Below are positions 24,265-32,634 of a stretch of 64,000 bases of DNA, piece after piece (the stretch's first letter is position 1; each line of letters begins with the position of its first letter). Under the pieces are notes generated by a model that was not told the DNA's origin, ran no database searches, and saw only the letters and a program-made list of their open reading frames with translations. A program made the position numbers and the translations under genes. Source of the stretch: an uncultured Mycolicibacterium sp. (GTDB taxonomy: Bacteria > Actinomycetota > Actinomycetes > Mycobacteriales > Mycobacteriaceae); contig NZ_CALDGS010000175.1 of NCBI RefSeq assembly GCF_937941905.1, positions 1 to 64,000 of the forward strand, given 5' to 3'.

Positions 24265-24698
24265 GGTGACTCCATCGGTCGATACGGAATTCGTACTCTG
24301 GCGTTACATCGAGGAGGCGGGCCCGGAGGACGAAGCCGTCGCTGCGGAGCGGCGCGGACGGCGCGGCCCCGAGGTCGATGACGAATCTGTCGGCTGTGCT
24401 CTCAACCTGATCCAGACCCTACGCCGCCCCGCGGCGCATCACAATCGGTGTCTGAAATACGCAGTGAATTCCAGGAATTCATGTCACAGCGGGGTCGGGG
24501 CACGGTCGTCGCGGGCGGGCGGGCCGGCCTGCGGCGTTCGCGGCGGCGGCGCGTCGCCACCCCCGGTCCGGGTCGGGCCGGCCCGTGTCCGGCCGTGGCC
24601 GCGGTGGGGCGGCGGGGGGCGGTCGACACGCCCGGCGTCGGCGGGCACGACGAAATCCGTACCACCGTCGCTCGCCGATGCCCGGCACACTGGAGGGC
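24265..24698. other. 434-bp divergent region with a 17-bp palindrome
   Basis: The region separates the divergent STAS and MobA-like genes. It contains the perfect palindrome tgaattcc-a-ggaattca at 24465-24481, unusual in such GC-rich DNA and probably an operator. A short plus-strand reading frame from 24263 looks weakly coding but has no start signal or recognisable content. No other gene is seen. Confidence 0.5.
24465..24481. promoter_or_regulatory. Perfect 17-bp palindrome, probable operator
   Basis: Arms tgaattcc and ggaattca surround a single central base, halfway between two divergent genes. The size and symmetry suit a dimeric repressor. The regulator is not identifiable from sequence. 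Confidence 0.45.
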
Positions 24699-25274
24699 AT
24701 GACCGCCACCGATCGGTCGCCCGCGGTGGGCATCCTGCTCGCGGCGGGCGCGGGCACCCGCTACGGCATGCCGAAAGTGCTTGCCGCCAACGGTGAGTGG
24801 CTGACAGCCGGGGTGGACGCGCTGCACCGGGGCGGCTGCGACGAGGTGCTGGTGGTGCTCGGTGCTGCGGTGGTGGCGGTGCCTGCTCCGGCGCGGGCGG
24901 TGGTCGCCACGGACTGGGCCGACGGGATGTCGGCCTCGCTGCGCGCCGGGATCGGGGCCGCCGGCGCGGCGGCCGGATACGCGGTGCTCCACACCGTCGA
25001 CACCCCCGACATCGGCGCCGACGTGGTCGCCCGGGTGCTCGCGGCCGCACGGTCGGCGAGCAGCGGGCTGGCCAGGGCGGTGTTCGCCGGCCGGCCCGGT
25101 CATCCGGTGGTGATCGCCCGGCGTCACTGGCCGGCGCTGCTGGCGGAGCTGCGCGGCGACGAGGGTGCCCGGCGCTTCCTGCGCGCCCGCGCCGACCTCG
25201 TCACGGTGGAGTGCGCCGACCTGGCGTCCGGCCGCGACATCGACCACCCGGCGGGCGTCAGCCCGTCACGGTGA
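24699..25274 (+). CDS. MobA/MocA-like nucleotidyltransferase
   Basis: This 191-residue NTP-transferase-fold protein has GILLAAGAGTRYGMPKVL, the nucleotide-binding loop of the MobA/MocA/CoxI group, at about residues 9-26. CDEVLVVLGA, VLHTVDTPDIG (metal-binding DxPD-like) and GHPVVIARRHW follow, as in molybdopterin cytidylyl/guanylyltransferase-like proteins. It could modify molybdenum cofactor, but no molybdoenzyme gene is near, so the substrate is open. The ATG at 24699 has GGAGGG five bases upstream. Its 3' end overlaps the convergent GNAT-like gene by 17 bp. Confidence 0.8.
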   Translation: MTATDRSPAVGILLAAGAGTRYGMPKVLAANGEWLTAGVDALHRGGCDEVLVVLGAAVVAVPAPARAVVATDWADGMSASLRAGIGAAGAAAGYAVLHTVDTPDIGADVVARVLAAARSASSGLARAVFAGRPGHPVVIARRHWPALLAELRGDEGARRFLRARADLVTVECADLASGRDIDHPAGVSPSR

Positions 25275-25593
25275 GCCCCAGCGCACCGGCGGCGAAACGA
25301 CGAACCGAGGCGGTGGCGACGGCCACCGCCTCGGCATGTCCGGACCGGGCACGGGCGGTCACCGCGGCCGCGACCGGATCGAGGATCGCCTCGGCGACCA
25401 GCTCACCGGTCGTCGGCTCGCACACCGCCCACGTGTACCGGGTGCCCGACGCCCAGCCCGCGGCGCACTCGGCGAGGTGGCGGTCCGGATCGGACTCGCC
25501 GAGGTCGAGCAGCGCGGGCCGGTCGTCGATGCGGTCGTCGGACCGCAGCCCCCGCAGGTAGTAGGTACCCGCGTTGATCTCGACGGGATCCAC
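25258..25593 (-). CDS. Short GNAT-acetyltransferase-like protein
   Basis: This 111-residue protein has the start of a mycobacterial GNAT domain (VEINAGTYYLRGLRSDDRID, ALLDLG, and TYTWAV-type CEPTTGEL). It stops soon after the helix preceding the acetyl-CoA pyrophosphate loop, whose Q/RxxGxG/A motif is not seen. It is about 50-60 residues shorter than usual GNAT enzymes, so it is either a truncated remnant or a domain with another use. The start is GTG at 25593, 32 bp after the accA3 stop on the same strand, with GAGGCAGAG upstream. It may be read through from accA3. The 3' end overlaps the MobA-like gene. Confidence 0.6.
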   Translation of the reverse strand: MDPVEINAGTYYLRGLRSDDRIDDRPALLDLGESDPDRHLAECAAGWASGTRYTWAVCEPTTGELVAEAILDPVAAAVTARARSGHAEAVAVATASVRRFAAGALGLTVTG

Positions 25594-25625
25594 CTCTGCC
25601 TCGCGGGGGCCGGGTCCGGTTCGGG

Positions 25626-27422
25626 CTACTTGATCTCGCAGATGACGGTACCCTGGGTGATGGCGGCCCCCGCCTCCACCGACAGGCCGGTGATCGTGCC
25701 GTCCTTGTGCGCGGTCACCGGGTTCTCCATCTTCATCGCCTCGAGCACCACGACCAGGTCGCCGGCGGAGACCTGCTGGCCCTCCTCGACGGCCACCTTC
25801 ACCACGGTGCCCTGCATCGGGGCGGTCACCGAGTCACCGGAGACGGCCGCACCGGCGTGCGCCCCGCGCTTGCGCGGCTTCGGCTTGCGCCGGATCGCGC
25901 CGGGGACCCCGCCGCCGGCGCCGCCGCCGATCGCCAGGTCGCCCGGCAGCGAGACCTCGACCCGGCGGCCGCCGACCTCGACGACCACCTTCTGCCGGGG
26001 TGCGGTTTCCTCCTCCTCGGCGGCCTCACCGCCGGTGAACGGCTCGACGGTGTTGTTCCACTCGGTCTCGATCCACCGGGTGTGCACGTCGAACCTGGTG
26101 CCGTCGCCGATGAAGGCCGGGTCGTCGACGATCGCGCGGTGGAACGGGATGACCGTGGCCAGGCCCTCCACCTCGAACTCGGCCAGCGCGCGGCGGGCGC
26201 GGGCCAGGGCCTGATCGCGGTCGGCGCCGGTGACGATCAGCTTGGCCAGCATCGAGTCGAACTGGCCGCCGATCACCGAGCCGGCCTCCACGCCCGAGTC
26301 CAGGCGCACGCCCGGGCCGGTCGGCGCCACGAACTTGGTGATCGGGCCCGGTGCCGGCAGGAAGCCCCGGCCGGCGTCCTCGCCGTTGATGCGGAACTCG
26401 ATCGAGTGGCCGCGCGGCGTCGGGTCCTCGGTGATGTCGAGCTTGTGGCCCTCGGCGATGCGGAACTGCTGCAGCACCAGGTCGATGCCGGTGGTCTCCT
26501 CGGTGACCGGGTGCTCCACCTGCAGCCGGGTGTTGACCTCGAGGAAGCTGATCAGGCCGTCCTGGCCGACCAGGTACTCCACCGTGCCGGCGCCGTAGTA
26601 GCCGGCCTCCTTGCAGATCCGCTTGGCCGACTCGTGGATCTCCTTGCGCTGCGCGTCGGTGAGGAACGGTGCCGGCGCCTCCTCGACCAGCTTCTGGTAG
26701 CGGCGCTGCAGCGAGCAGTCGCGGGTGCCGACGACGATGACATTGCCGTGCTTGTCGGCCAGCACCTGCGCCTCGACGTGGCGCGGCTTGTCCAGGTAGC
26801 GCTCCACGAAGCACTCGCCGCGGCCGAACGCCGCGGTGGCCTCGCGCACCGCCGACTCGTAGAGCTCGGGGATCTCCTCCATGGTGCGCGCGACCTTCAT
26901 GCCGCGCCCGCCGCCGCCGAAGGCGGCCTTGATGGCGATCGGCAGACCGTACTCCCGGGCGAAGGCGACGACCTCGTCGGCGTCCTTGACCGGATCCGGG
27001 GTGCCCGGCACCAGCGGCGCCTGGGCGCGGGCGGCGATGTGGCGCGCGGTCACCTTGTCACCGAGGTCGCGGATGGCCTGCGGGCTGGGACCGATCCAGA
27101 TCAGCCCGGCGTCGATGACGGCCTGCGCGAAGTCGGCGTTCTCGCTCAGGAAGCCGTAGCCCGGGTGGATGGCGTTGGCGCCGGACTTGGCCGCGGCGTC
27201 GAGAATCTTCTCGAACACCAGGTAGGACTCCGCCGAGGTCTGACCACCCAGGGCGAAGGCCTCGTCGGCCAACCGGACGTGCGGCGCATCGGCATCGGGT
27301 TCGGCGTAAACCGCCACGCTCTGCAGACCAGCGTCCCTGGCCGCCCGGATCACCCGGACGGCGATCTCGCCGCGGTTGGCTACCAGGACCTTCTGGATGG
27401 TCGAACTGGCGTGACTGGGCAC
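25626..27422 (-). CDS. accA3: Acyl-CoA carboxylase alpha subunit (biotin carboxylase + BCCP)
   Basis: This 598-residue alpha chain carboxylates biotin and carries it to the AccD subunits to make malonyl-, methylmalonyl- and long-chain carboxyacyl-CoA. The biotin carboxylase domain spans about 9-455: VLVANRGEIAVRVIRAAR, GYGFLSENADFA, the ATP-grasp loop AAFGGGGRGMKV, and EVNTRLQVEHPVTE. After a Glu- and Lys/Arg-rich linker, the BCCP domain at about 525-598 has the biotin lysine in VLEAMKMENPV. The GTG at 27422 has a strong GTAGGAGG site. AccD5 and AccE5, its partners, are encoded 2.5 kb away on the same strand. Confidence 0.96.
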   Translation of the reverse strand: MPSHASSTIQKVLVANRGEIAVRVIRAARDAGLQSVAVYAEPDADAPHVRLADEAFALGGQTSAESYLVFEKILDAAAKSGANAIHPGYGFLSENADFAQAVIDAGLIWIGPSPQAIRDLGDKVTARHIAARAQAPLVPGTPDPVKDADEVVAFAREYGLPIAIKAAFGGGGRGMKVARTMEEIPELYESAVREATAAFGRGECFVERYLDKPRHVEAQVLADKHGNVIVVGTRDCSLQRRYQKLVEEAPAPFLTDAQRKEIHESAKRICKEAGYYGAGTVEYLVGQDGLISFLEVNTRLQVEHPVTEETTGIDLVLQQFRIAEGHKLDITEDPTPRGHSIEFRINGEDAGRGFLPAPGPITKFVAPTGPGVRLDSGVEAGSVIGGQFDSMLAKLIVTGADRDQALARARRALAEFEVEGLATVIPFHRAIVDDPAFIGDGTRFDVHTRWIETEWNNTVEPFTGGEAAEEEETAPRQKVVVEVGGRRVEVSLPGDLAIGGGAGGGVPGAIRRKPKPRKRGAHAGAAVSGDSVTAPMQGTVVKVAVEEGQQVSAGDLVVVLEAMKMENPVTAHKDGTITGLSVEAGAAITQGTVICEIK

Positions 27423-27847
27423 CTGTGCCTCCTACTGTGACTGTACTGACGGGCTCGGCCGCCCACATGTCTAAGAAACGTCTTTAAGAATCTATCTGGC
27501 GCAGTTTAGGCTGCGCGAATCCTCCTCGGTGAGTCGGTCTCGGTTACCGACGAGTAAGTTCTGGCGGGCCGGGTGCGGCCCGTGCCGGTGGCGTTGGATC
27601 GGCGGGGCCGCGGCCGCGCGGTGCGGGGCCGGGCCGGGCGCCCGCACGCCGCCCCGGCAGGGGTGGGTGCCGGGGCCGCCCGGTGCCACGATTCTGTTGA
27701 GTTCTGTTGTCGCCGCACGACTTTCGTTACCGGCCGGCGGTTTGAAAGGTGGGCGGGTGCGGCTGGGGCGGGATTTCGCCTGCCCGGTGCCCGGGTGCGC
27801 TGCACCGGATGCGGTGCACCGGGTGACATTCATTGCATCGCAACACT
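27423..27847. other. 425-bp accA3 upstream region
   Basis: No gene is seen. The 150 bases nearest accA3 are AT-richer and should hold its promoter on the minus strand (for example TAGATTCTTAAAG and TAAACT stretches), with the ribosome site AGGAGG at about 27428-27434. The dyad ttac-cgacga-gtaa at 27544-27557 may be an operator. The remainder towards the sufE-like gene shows no feature. Confidence 0.5.
27544..27557. promoter_or_regulatory. TTAC-N6-GTAA dyad upstream of accA3
   Basis: The 14-bp dyad lies about 120 bases before the accA3 start. The TTAC/GTAA arms are of the kind bound by fatty-acid and acyl-CoA responsive TetR/GntR repressors, but the assignment is speculative. Confidence 0.3.
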
Positions 27848-28276
27848 TCACGCGAGCGAATCGGCATCGCGCAGCCGCCGCTTGATGCGGGCGAGCATCG
27901 CCGACATACCGCGCATCCGCAGCGGGCTGACCAACTCGGTCAAGCCGAGCTCGGCGATGAAGTCGTCGGGCACTGCCAGGATGACCTCGGCGGGCTGCCC
28001 GTCGAGGCCGGCGGCCAGGATCGACGCGAAGCCGCGGGTCGTCGGGGCCTCGGCCGGTGCGCTGAAGTACAGCCGCACCCGCTCCGGATCACTCACGTCG
28101 ACGTGCAGGAACAGCGGCGACTGGCACTCCGGCACCGGCTCCATCGCCGCCGGCTCCAGCTCCGGCGGCAGGTCGGGCAGTTCACCGGCGAACTCCAGCA
28201 GCAGCCGCAACTTGTCCTGCCCCTGCACCGCCCGGAAGTCCGCGACCACCTCGGCGAGGGCGGTCGGCAGCGTCAT
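27848..28276 (-). CDS. SufE-family sulfur acceptor protein
   Basis: This 142-residue protein accepts and passes on persulfide sulfur. It has the SufE layout: ALAEVVADFRAVQGQDKLRL at the start, VPECQSPLFL with the active-site cysteine (about 51), then RGFASILAAGLDGQP and a C-terminal helix RGMSAMLARIKRRL. Its ATG overlaps the sseA stop (ATGA, 28273-28276), so it is translationally coupled to the rhodanese SseA, which fits a joint role in sulfur transfer. It corresponds to M. tuberculosis Rv3284. Confidence 0.88.
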   Translation of the reverse strand: MTLPTALAEVVADFRAVQGQDKLRLLLEFAGELPDLPPELEPAAMEPVPECQSPLFLHVDVSDPERVRLYFSAPAEAPTTRGFASILAAGLDGQPAEVILAVPDDFIAELGLTELVSPLRMRGMSAMLARIKRRLRDADSLA

Positions 28277-29169
28277 GGCACCGGGATCGGTTCGCCCGGC
28301 TCCTCACCGCGCATGATCGGCACCCGCACCGCGTTGCCCCACTCGGTCCACGAACCGTCGTAGTTGCGGACCTTGGGCAGCCCGAGCAGGTGGGTCAGCA
28401 CGAACCAGGTGTGGCTCGAGCGTTCCCCGATCCGGCAGTAGACGATCGGCTCGTCGCCGGGCTCGAGGAAGCCGTAGATCTCGTCGAGCTCGGCCCGGCT
28501 GCGGAACCGGCCGCTCTCGTCGGCGGCCTTCGACCACGGGACGGACACCGCAGTCGGGATGTGCCCGCCGCGCAGCGCGCCCTCCTCGGGGTAGTCCGGC
28601 ATGTGGGTGCGCTCACCGGTGTACTCCTGCGGCGAGCGGACGTCGATGAGCGGGGCCTTGCCGATCGCGGCCAGCACGTCGTCCCGGAACGCGCGGATCG
28701 GGGCGTCGTCGCGCTCGACGACCGGGTAGCCGGTGGTCTGCCGGGTCGGGACGTCCAGCGTGGTGTCGCGGCCGGTGGACACCCACAGATCCCGGCCGCC
28801 GTCGAGCAGGCGCACGTCGGGGTGTCCGAACAGGGTGAACACCCACAACGCGTAGGCCGCCCACCAGTTGCTCTTGTCGCCGTAGATCACCACGGTGTCG
28901 TCGCGGCTGATGCCCTTGCGGTCCATCAGCGCGGCGAACTGCTCGCCGTTGATGTAGTCGCGCACGGCGGGGTCGTTGAGGTCGGTGTGCCAGTCGATCC
29001 GCACCGCACCGGGAATGTGGCCGGTGTCGTAGAGCAGTACGTCCTCGTCGGACTCGACGATGGCCAGGCCGGGGCGGCCGAGGTTGCTGGCCAGCCAGTC
29101 GGGCGTGACCAGGCGTTCGGGATGCGCGTATTGCTTCAGCGAGGGGCTGGGATCGGGTGGCAGCGGCAC
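28273..29169 (-). CDS. sseA: Thiosulfate/3-mercaptopyruvate sulfurtransferase
   Basis: This 298-residue tandem rhodanese has an inactive N-terminal domain (about 20-140, VTPDWLASNLG, YDTGHIPGAVRIDW, YGDKSNWWA) and an active C-terminal domain (about 165-285, LIDVRSPQEYTGE). The catalytic loop YCRIGERSSHTW has Cys at about 237. It transfers sulfane sulfur to cyanide or thiols. Coupling to the SufE-like gene downstream and the distance to maf upstream (46 bp) suggest one transcript running accD5-accE5-maf-sseA-sufE. Confidence 0.93.
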   Translation of the reverse strand: MPLPPDPSPSLKQYAHPERLVTPDWLASNLGRPGLAIVESDEDVLLYDTGHIPGAVRIDWHTDLNDPAVRDYINGEQFAALMDRKGISRDDTVVIYGDKSNWWAAYALWVFTLFGHPDVRLLDGGRDLWVSTGRDTTLDVPTRQTTGYPVVERDDAPIRAFRDDVLAAIGKAPLIDVRSPQEYTGERTHMPDYPEEGALRGGHIPTAVSVPWSKAADESGRFRSRAELDEIYGFLEPGDEPIVYCRIGERSSHTWFVLTHLLGLPKVRNYDGSWTEWGNAVRVPIMRGEEPGEPIPVP

Positions 29170-29215
29170 GCACCCAAGCCTACCGCCGGGATGAGCCGTC
29201 TTATCGCACGGGACG

Positions 29216-29851
29216 TCACTCGGACCGCGGCCACAACCGGTCCACCGACAGCCCGACCCGGTGCAGCAACTCGCGCAGCAGCGGCAGGCTCAGCCCGATG
29301 ACGTTGGACGGATCGCCCTCGATGCGGTCGACGAACCAGCCGCCGAGCCCGTCGATGGTGAAACCGCCCGCCACCCCCAGCGGCTCGCCGCTGGCCACGT
29401 AGGCCGCCAGTTCGGTCTCCCGCGGCCGGGCGAAATGCACCGTGGTGCACCGTGCCTGCGCCTCGCGGCCGGTCACCGCGCCGTCCTGCAGGCGCAGCAC
29501 GCAGTGCCCGGTGAACAGCTGCCCGGCCCGGCCCGCCATCGCCGCCCACTGCCGCCGGGCCGCCTCGGCGGTGCCGGGTTTGCCGCCCAGCCGGCCGTCG
29601 ACGGCCAGCATCGAGTCGCAGCCGATCACCACGCAGTCGGCCGCCACGGCCGGATCCAGCTCGGCGGCCACCCGCTCGGCCTTGGCGCTCGCCAGTGCGG
29701 TCACCACCCGGTCCGGCCCGGTGTCGGCGCCGAGGCCGGCCACGACGGCGTCCTCGTCGACCCCGGACACCACGACCAGGGGCTCGACGCCGGCCTGGCG
29801 CAGCACCGCGCGCCGGCCGGTCGATGCCGAGGCCAGCACCACCCGCGTCAT
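29216..29851 (-). CDS. maf: Maf-family nucleoside triphosphate pyrophosphatase
   Basis: This 211-residue Maf protein hydrolyses non-canonical or excess NTPs (dTTP/UTP type likely) to monophosphates. The N-terminal LASASTGRRAVLRQAGVEP matches the family signature (LAS-SP-R). IGCDSMLAVDGRLGGKP contains the catalytic Asp and the lysine, and GGFTIDGLGG and GDPSNVIGLSLPLL close the active site. The ATG at 29851 is 23 bp after accE5. It is conserved beside the carboxylase genes in M. tuberculosis (Rv3282). Confidence 0.92.
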   Translation of the reverse strand: MTRVVLASASTGRRAVLRQAGVEPLVVVSGVDEDAVVAGLGADTGPDRVVTALASAKAERVAAELDPAVAADCVVIGCDSMLAVDGRLGGKPGTAEAARRQWAAMAGRAGQLFTGHCVLRLQDGAVTGREAQARCTTVHFARPRETELAAYVASGEPLGVAGGFTIDGLGGWFVDRIEGDPSNVIGLSLPLLRELLHRVGLSVDRLWPRSE

Positions 29852-29874
29852 CCGCGACGTTCCCCGGATGCCGG

Positions 29875-30159
29875 TCAGCGGCGCATGTGGGTGCGCTCCA
29901 GCAGGGTCACCCGCTGCCAGCTGTGGATCTGGTAGCGCAGCTTGTCGACGGGGTGACCCCACAGGTTGAGCTCCTGCGGCCCGGTGGGCTGGGTGCCGCC
30001 GCCGGACGCGGCGGCGAGCACCGCGACGAGTGCGGCGATCTCCTCGTCGGTCGGGTTGCCCTTGAGCACCTTGATCTCCGGAACGGACGTGTCCGCCGGA
30101 TTGTCCAGGGTCAGCTGTTTGGGGTCGCTGACCTCGGTGATGTCGGTCTTGTTCGTCAT
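29875..30159 (-). CDS. accE5: Acyl-CoA carboxylase epsilon subunit
   Basis: This 94-residue small subunit bridges AccA3 and AccD5 and raises activity of the propionyl/acetyl-CoA carboxylase complex. It has an acidic, extended N-terminus, then PEIKVLKGNPTDEEIAALVA, the core of the actinobacterial AccE family, a Gly-rich turn, and LWGHPVDKLRYQIHSWQ near the end. The ATG at 30159 is 22 bp after accD5, consistent with co-expression in fixed ratio. The length matches the family. Confidence 0.92.
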   Translation of the reverse strand: MTNKTDITEVSDPKQLTLDNPADTSVPEIKVLKGNPTDEEIAALVAVLAAASGGGTQPTGPQELNLWGHPVDKLRYQIHSWQRVTLLERTHMRR

Positions 30160-30181
30160 GTGGCTGGTACGTCCGATCCGA

Positions 30182-31810
30182 TCAGAGCGGGATGTTGCCG
30201 TGCTTCTTCGGCGGCACCTGGGTGATCTTGCGTTCCAGCAGCCGCAGCGCGTTGGAGATGTAGCCGCGGGTGTGCGACGGCGGGATGACCGCGTCGATGA
30301 ACCCGCGCTCGGCCGCGATGTACGGGTTGACCAGGGTGTCCTCGTACTCCTGTTGCAGCTTCAGGCGCAGCGCCTCGACGTCCTCGCCCTTCTTGGCGGC
30401 CTCGGCGAGCTGCTGGCGGTAGACGAAGCCGACCGCGCCGGAGGCACCCATCACCGCGATCTGGGCGGTGGGCCAGGCCACCGCGACGTCGGCGCCCATG
30501 TCCTTGGAGCCCATCACGCAGTACGCACCGCCGTAGGCCTTGCGGGTGATGACGGTGACCTTGGCGACGGTGGCCTCACCGTAGGCGTACAGCAGCTTCG
30601 CGCCACGCCGGATGATGCCGTTGTACTCCTGGTCGGTACCCGGCAGGAAGCCCGGCACGTCGACGAACAGCACGATCGGGATGTTGAAGCAGTCGCAGGT
30701 CCGGATGAACCGGGCCGCCTTCTCCGAGGCGTTGATGTCCAGGCAGCCGGCGAACTGGGTGGGCTGGTTGGCCACCACGCCGACCGGGCGGCCGTCGATC
30801 CGGCCGAAACCGACGATGATGTTCTGCGCGTAGCCGGCCTGGATCTCGAGGAACTCGCCGTCGTCGAGCACGCGGGTGATGACCTCGTGCATGTCGTACG
30901 GCTGGTTCGGCGAGTCCGGGATCAGCGTGTCGAGCTCGAGGTCGCTGTCGGTCAGCGTCTCCTCGATGCTGCCGGTCGGCGCCGGAACCGGGTAGCGCGG
31001 CGGCTCGGCGTAGTTGTTCGGCGGCAGGTAGCTCAGCAGCTCGCGGACGTAGTCGAGGGCGTCCTGCTCGCCGGAGGCCACGTAGTGCACGGTGCCGGAC
31101 TTGGCCATGTGGGTGTGCGCGCCGCCGAGCTGCTCCATCGTGACGTCCTCACCGGTGACCGTCTTGATGACGTCCGGGCCGGTGATGAACATCTGGCTGG
31201 TCTGGTCGACCATGATGATGAAGTCGGTCAGCGCGGGGGAGTACACGTGCCCACCCGCGGCGGCGCCCATGATCAGCGAGATCTGCGGGATGACGCCGGA
31301 GGCCTTGATGTTGTTGTGGAAGATCCGGCTGTAGAGCCCGAGCGAGACCACGCCCTCCTGGATGCGGGCGCCCGCACCGTCGTTGATGCCGATCAGCGGC
31401 CGGCCGGTCTTGATGGCGAGTTCCTGGACCTTGACGATCTTCTCGCCGTAGACCTCGCCGAGGCTGCCGCCGAACACGGTGGCGTCCTGGCTGAAGATGC
31501 AGACCTCGCGGCCGTCGATGGTGCCGTAGCCGGTGACCACGCCGTCGCCGGGCGGGCGCTTGTCGGCCAGCCCGAAGTTGGTGCTGCGGTGCCGGGCCAG
31601 TGCGTCGAGCTCGACGAACGAGCCCTCGTCCAGGAGGGCCAGGATGCGTTCCCGGGCGGTCAGCTTGCCCTTGGCGTGCACCTTCTCGATGGCGGCCTCG
31701 CCGACCGGGTGCTGCGCCTCCTCCAGGCGACGCTTGAGGTCGGCCAGCTTGCCCGCGGTGGTGTGGATGTCGATCTGCTGTTCCGCAGAGGGCTCGGTCA
31801 CGCTCGTCAT
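30182..31810 (-). CDS. accD5: Acyl-CoA carboxylase beta subunit (carboxyltransferase)
   Basis: This 542-residue carboxyltransferase moves CO2 from biotin-BCCP to propionyl- or acetyl-CoA, giving methylmalonyl-CoA for branched wall lipids. The two crotonase-fold halves show GINDGAGARIQEGVVSLGLY and ISLIMGAAAGGHVYSPALTD, then RPVGVVANQPTQFAGCLD, VDVPGFLPGTDQEYNGIIRR and RKAYGGAYCVMGSKDMGAD. The ATG at 31810 (MTSVTEP) matches the start of the M. tuberculosis protein; an ATG 21 bases upstream is in frame but unsupported. It heads the accD5-accE5-maf-sseA series. Confidence 0.95.
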   Translation of the reverse strand: MTSVTEPSAEQQIDIHTTAGKLADLKRRLEEAQHPVGEAAIEKVHAKGKLTARERILALLDEGSFVELDALARHRSTNFGLADKRPPGDGVVTGYGTIDGREVCIFSQDATVFGGSLGEVYGEKIVKVQELAIKTGRPLIGINDGAGARIQEGVVSLGLYSRIFHNNIKASGVIPQISLIMGAAAGGHVYSPALTDFIIMVDQTSQMFITGPDVIKTVTGEDVTMEQLGGAHTHMAKSGTVHYVASGEQDALDYVRELLSYLPPNNYAEPPRYPVPAPTGSIEETLTDSDLELDTLIPDSPNQPYDMHEVITRVLDDGEFLEIQAGYAQNIIVGFGRIDGRPVGVVANQPTQFAGCLDINASEKAARFIRTCDCFNIPIVLFVDVPGFLPGTDQEYNGIIRRGAKLLYAYGEATVAKVTVITRKAYGGAYCVMGSKDMGADVAVAWPTAQIAVMGASGAVGFVYRQQLAEAAKKGEDVEALRLKLQQEYEDTLVNPYIAAERGFIDAVIPPSHTRGYISNALRLLERKITQVPPKKHGNIPL

Positions 31811-32634
31811 GGCAGTCGATGCTATCGGCAAGGCTTACCGTCCTTACGACATGCCCGGTTCGGACGCGCCTCGGGGGCCGGAATCGGGTCCCGGTCGCCG
31901 TGCGCCGGCGCCCGCCGCGGGGCGCCGGGAGCGCGAACCCGTCGGTTGCGGCCGGGCCGGCGCCGAACCCGGCCCGGACGTGCCGGCCGATCGGGCCGGC
32001 CTTCGCCGCAACCCGGATCGGGTTTGTGGGGCGAACCCCGTCAGCGAATCATCCGATATTCGGCTCGGCAACGATTTCCGGTGCGCGCGGTACGGTGCCG
32101 ACCATTTGCGTGAACGCTGTTGCGGCGGCGGGCCCGTGCAGTGGTTCGAAATGTCGCCGGCCCGCGGTCCGGCCTTTCCGGCGGGGCGTCGTTGCAAACG
32201 GAATCCCGTGCCGCACAACGCTGAAACAGCCGTAACCGGCGAAACGCCACCCGCCGGTTGCGGAGTTGTACACCGCTTCGGCGGGGGAGCCGACAGCGTC
32301 TCCCGCCGAAGGATGCGGACCTCGGCGTACGGCCCCGACCATCCGCCCCGGGCGGGTGCACGCAGGACAGCGGCCGGTGGAGATTCACGGCCGGTAGCAA
32401 AGGCATCGCCGACCGGGGTCCGGACCCCGGGCCGGCAGTACCCCGATTCGCGCCGGCCGACGTTCGCCGATCTCGCCGGGGTGTCGATCGCGGTCGGCAA
32501 GTGCTTCGGATGCCGGCGCAGTGGCTGCGGCTCGGGTGCCGGGCGCCGGTGACCCATATCACCACCTCGACCGCTCGACAGCGGCGCCGGCGCCTACCGA
32601 GGCGGCGCGGCCGGCCGGTCAGTACAGTGCCCTC
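31811..32634. other. 824-bp region without a recognisable gene
   Basis: No product is recognised in any frame. Open frames here are Arg/Pro/Gly-rich, which is typical of non-coding high-GC DNA. The sequence holds many short GGCCGG/CCGGCC inverted pairs. It should include the accD5 promoter near 31811 and that of the PH-domain gene near 32600. In M. tuberculosis birA lies at this point, whereas here birA is found at 36839-37591. Confidence 0.5.

Noticed and set aside
24263..24600. Possible short plus-strand gene starting MVTPSVDTEFV
   Set aside because: Only the first ~45 codons look protein-like; the frame then becomes Arg/Gly-rich, runs into the MobA-like gene, and no ribosome site is seen.
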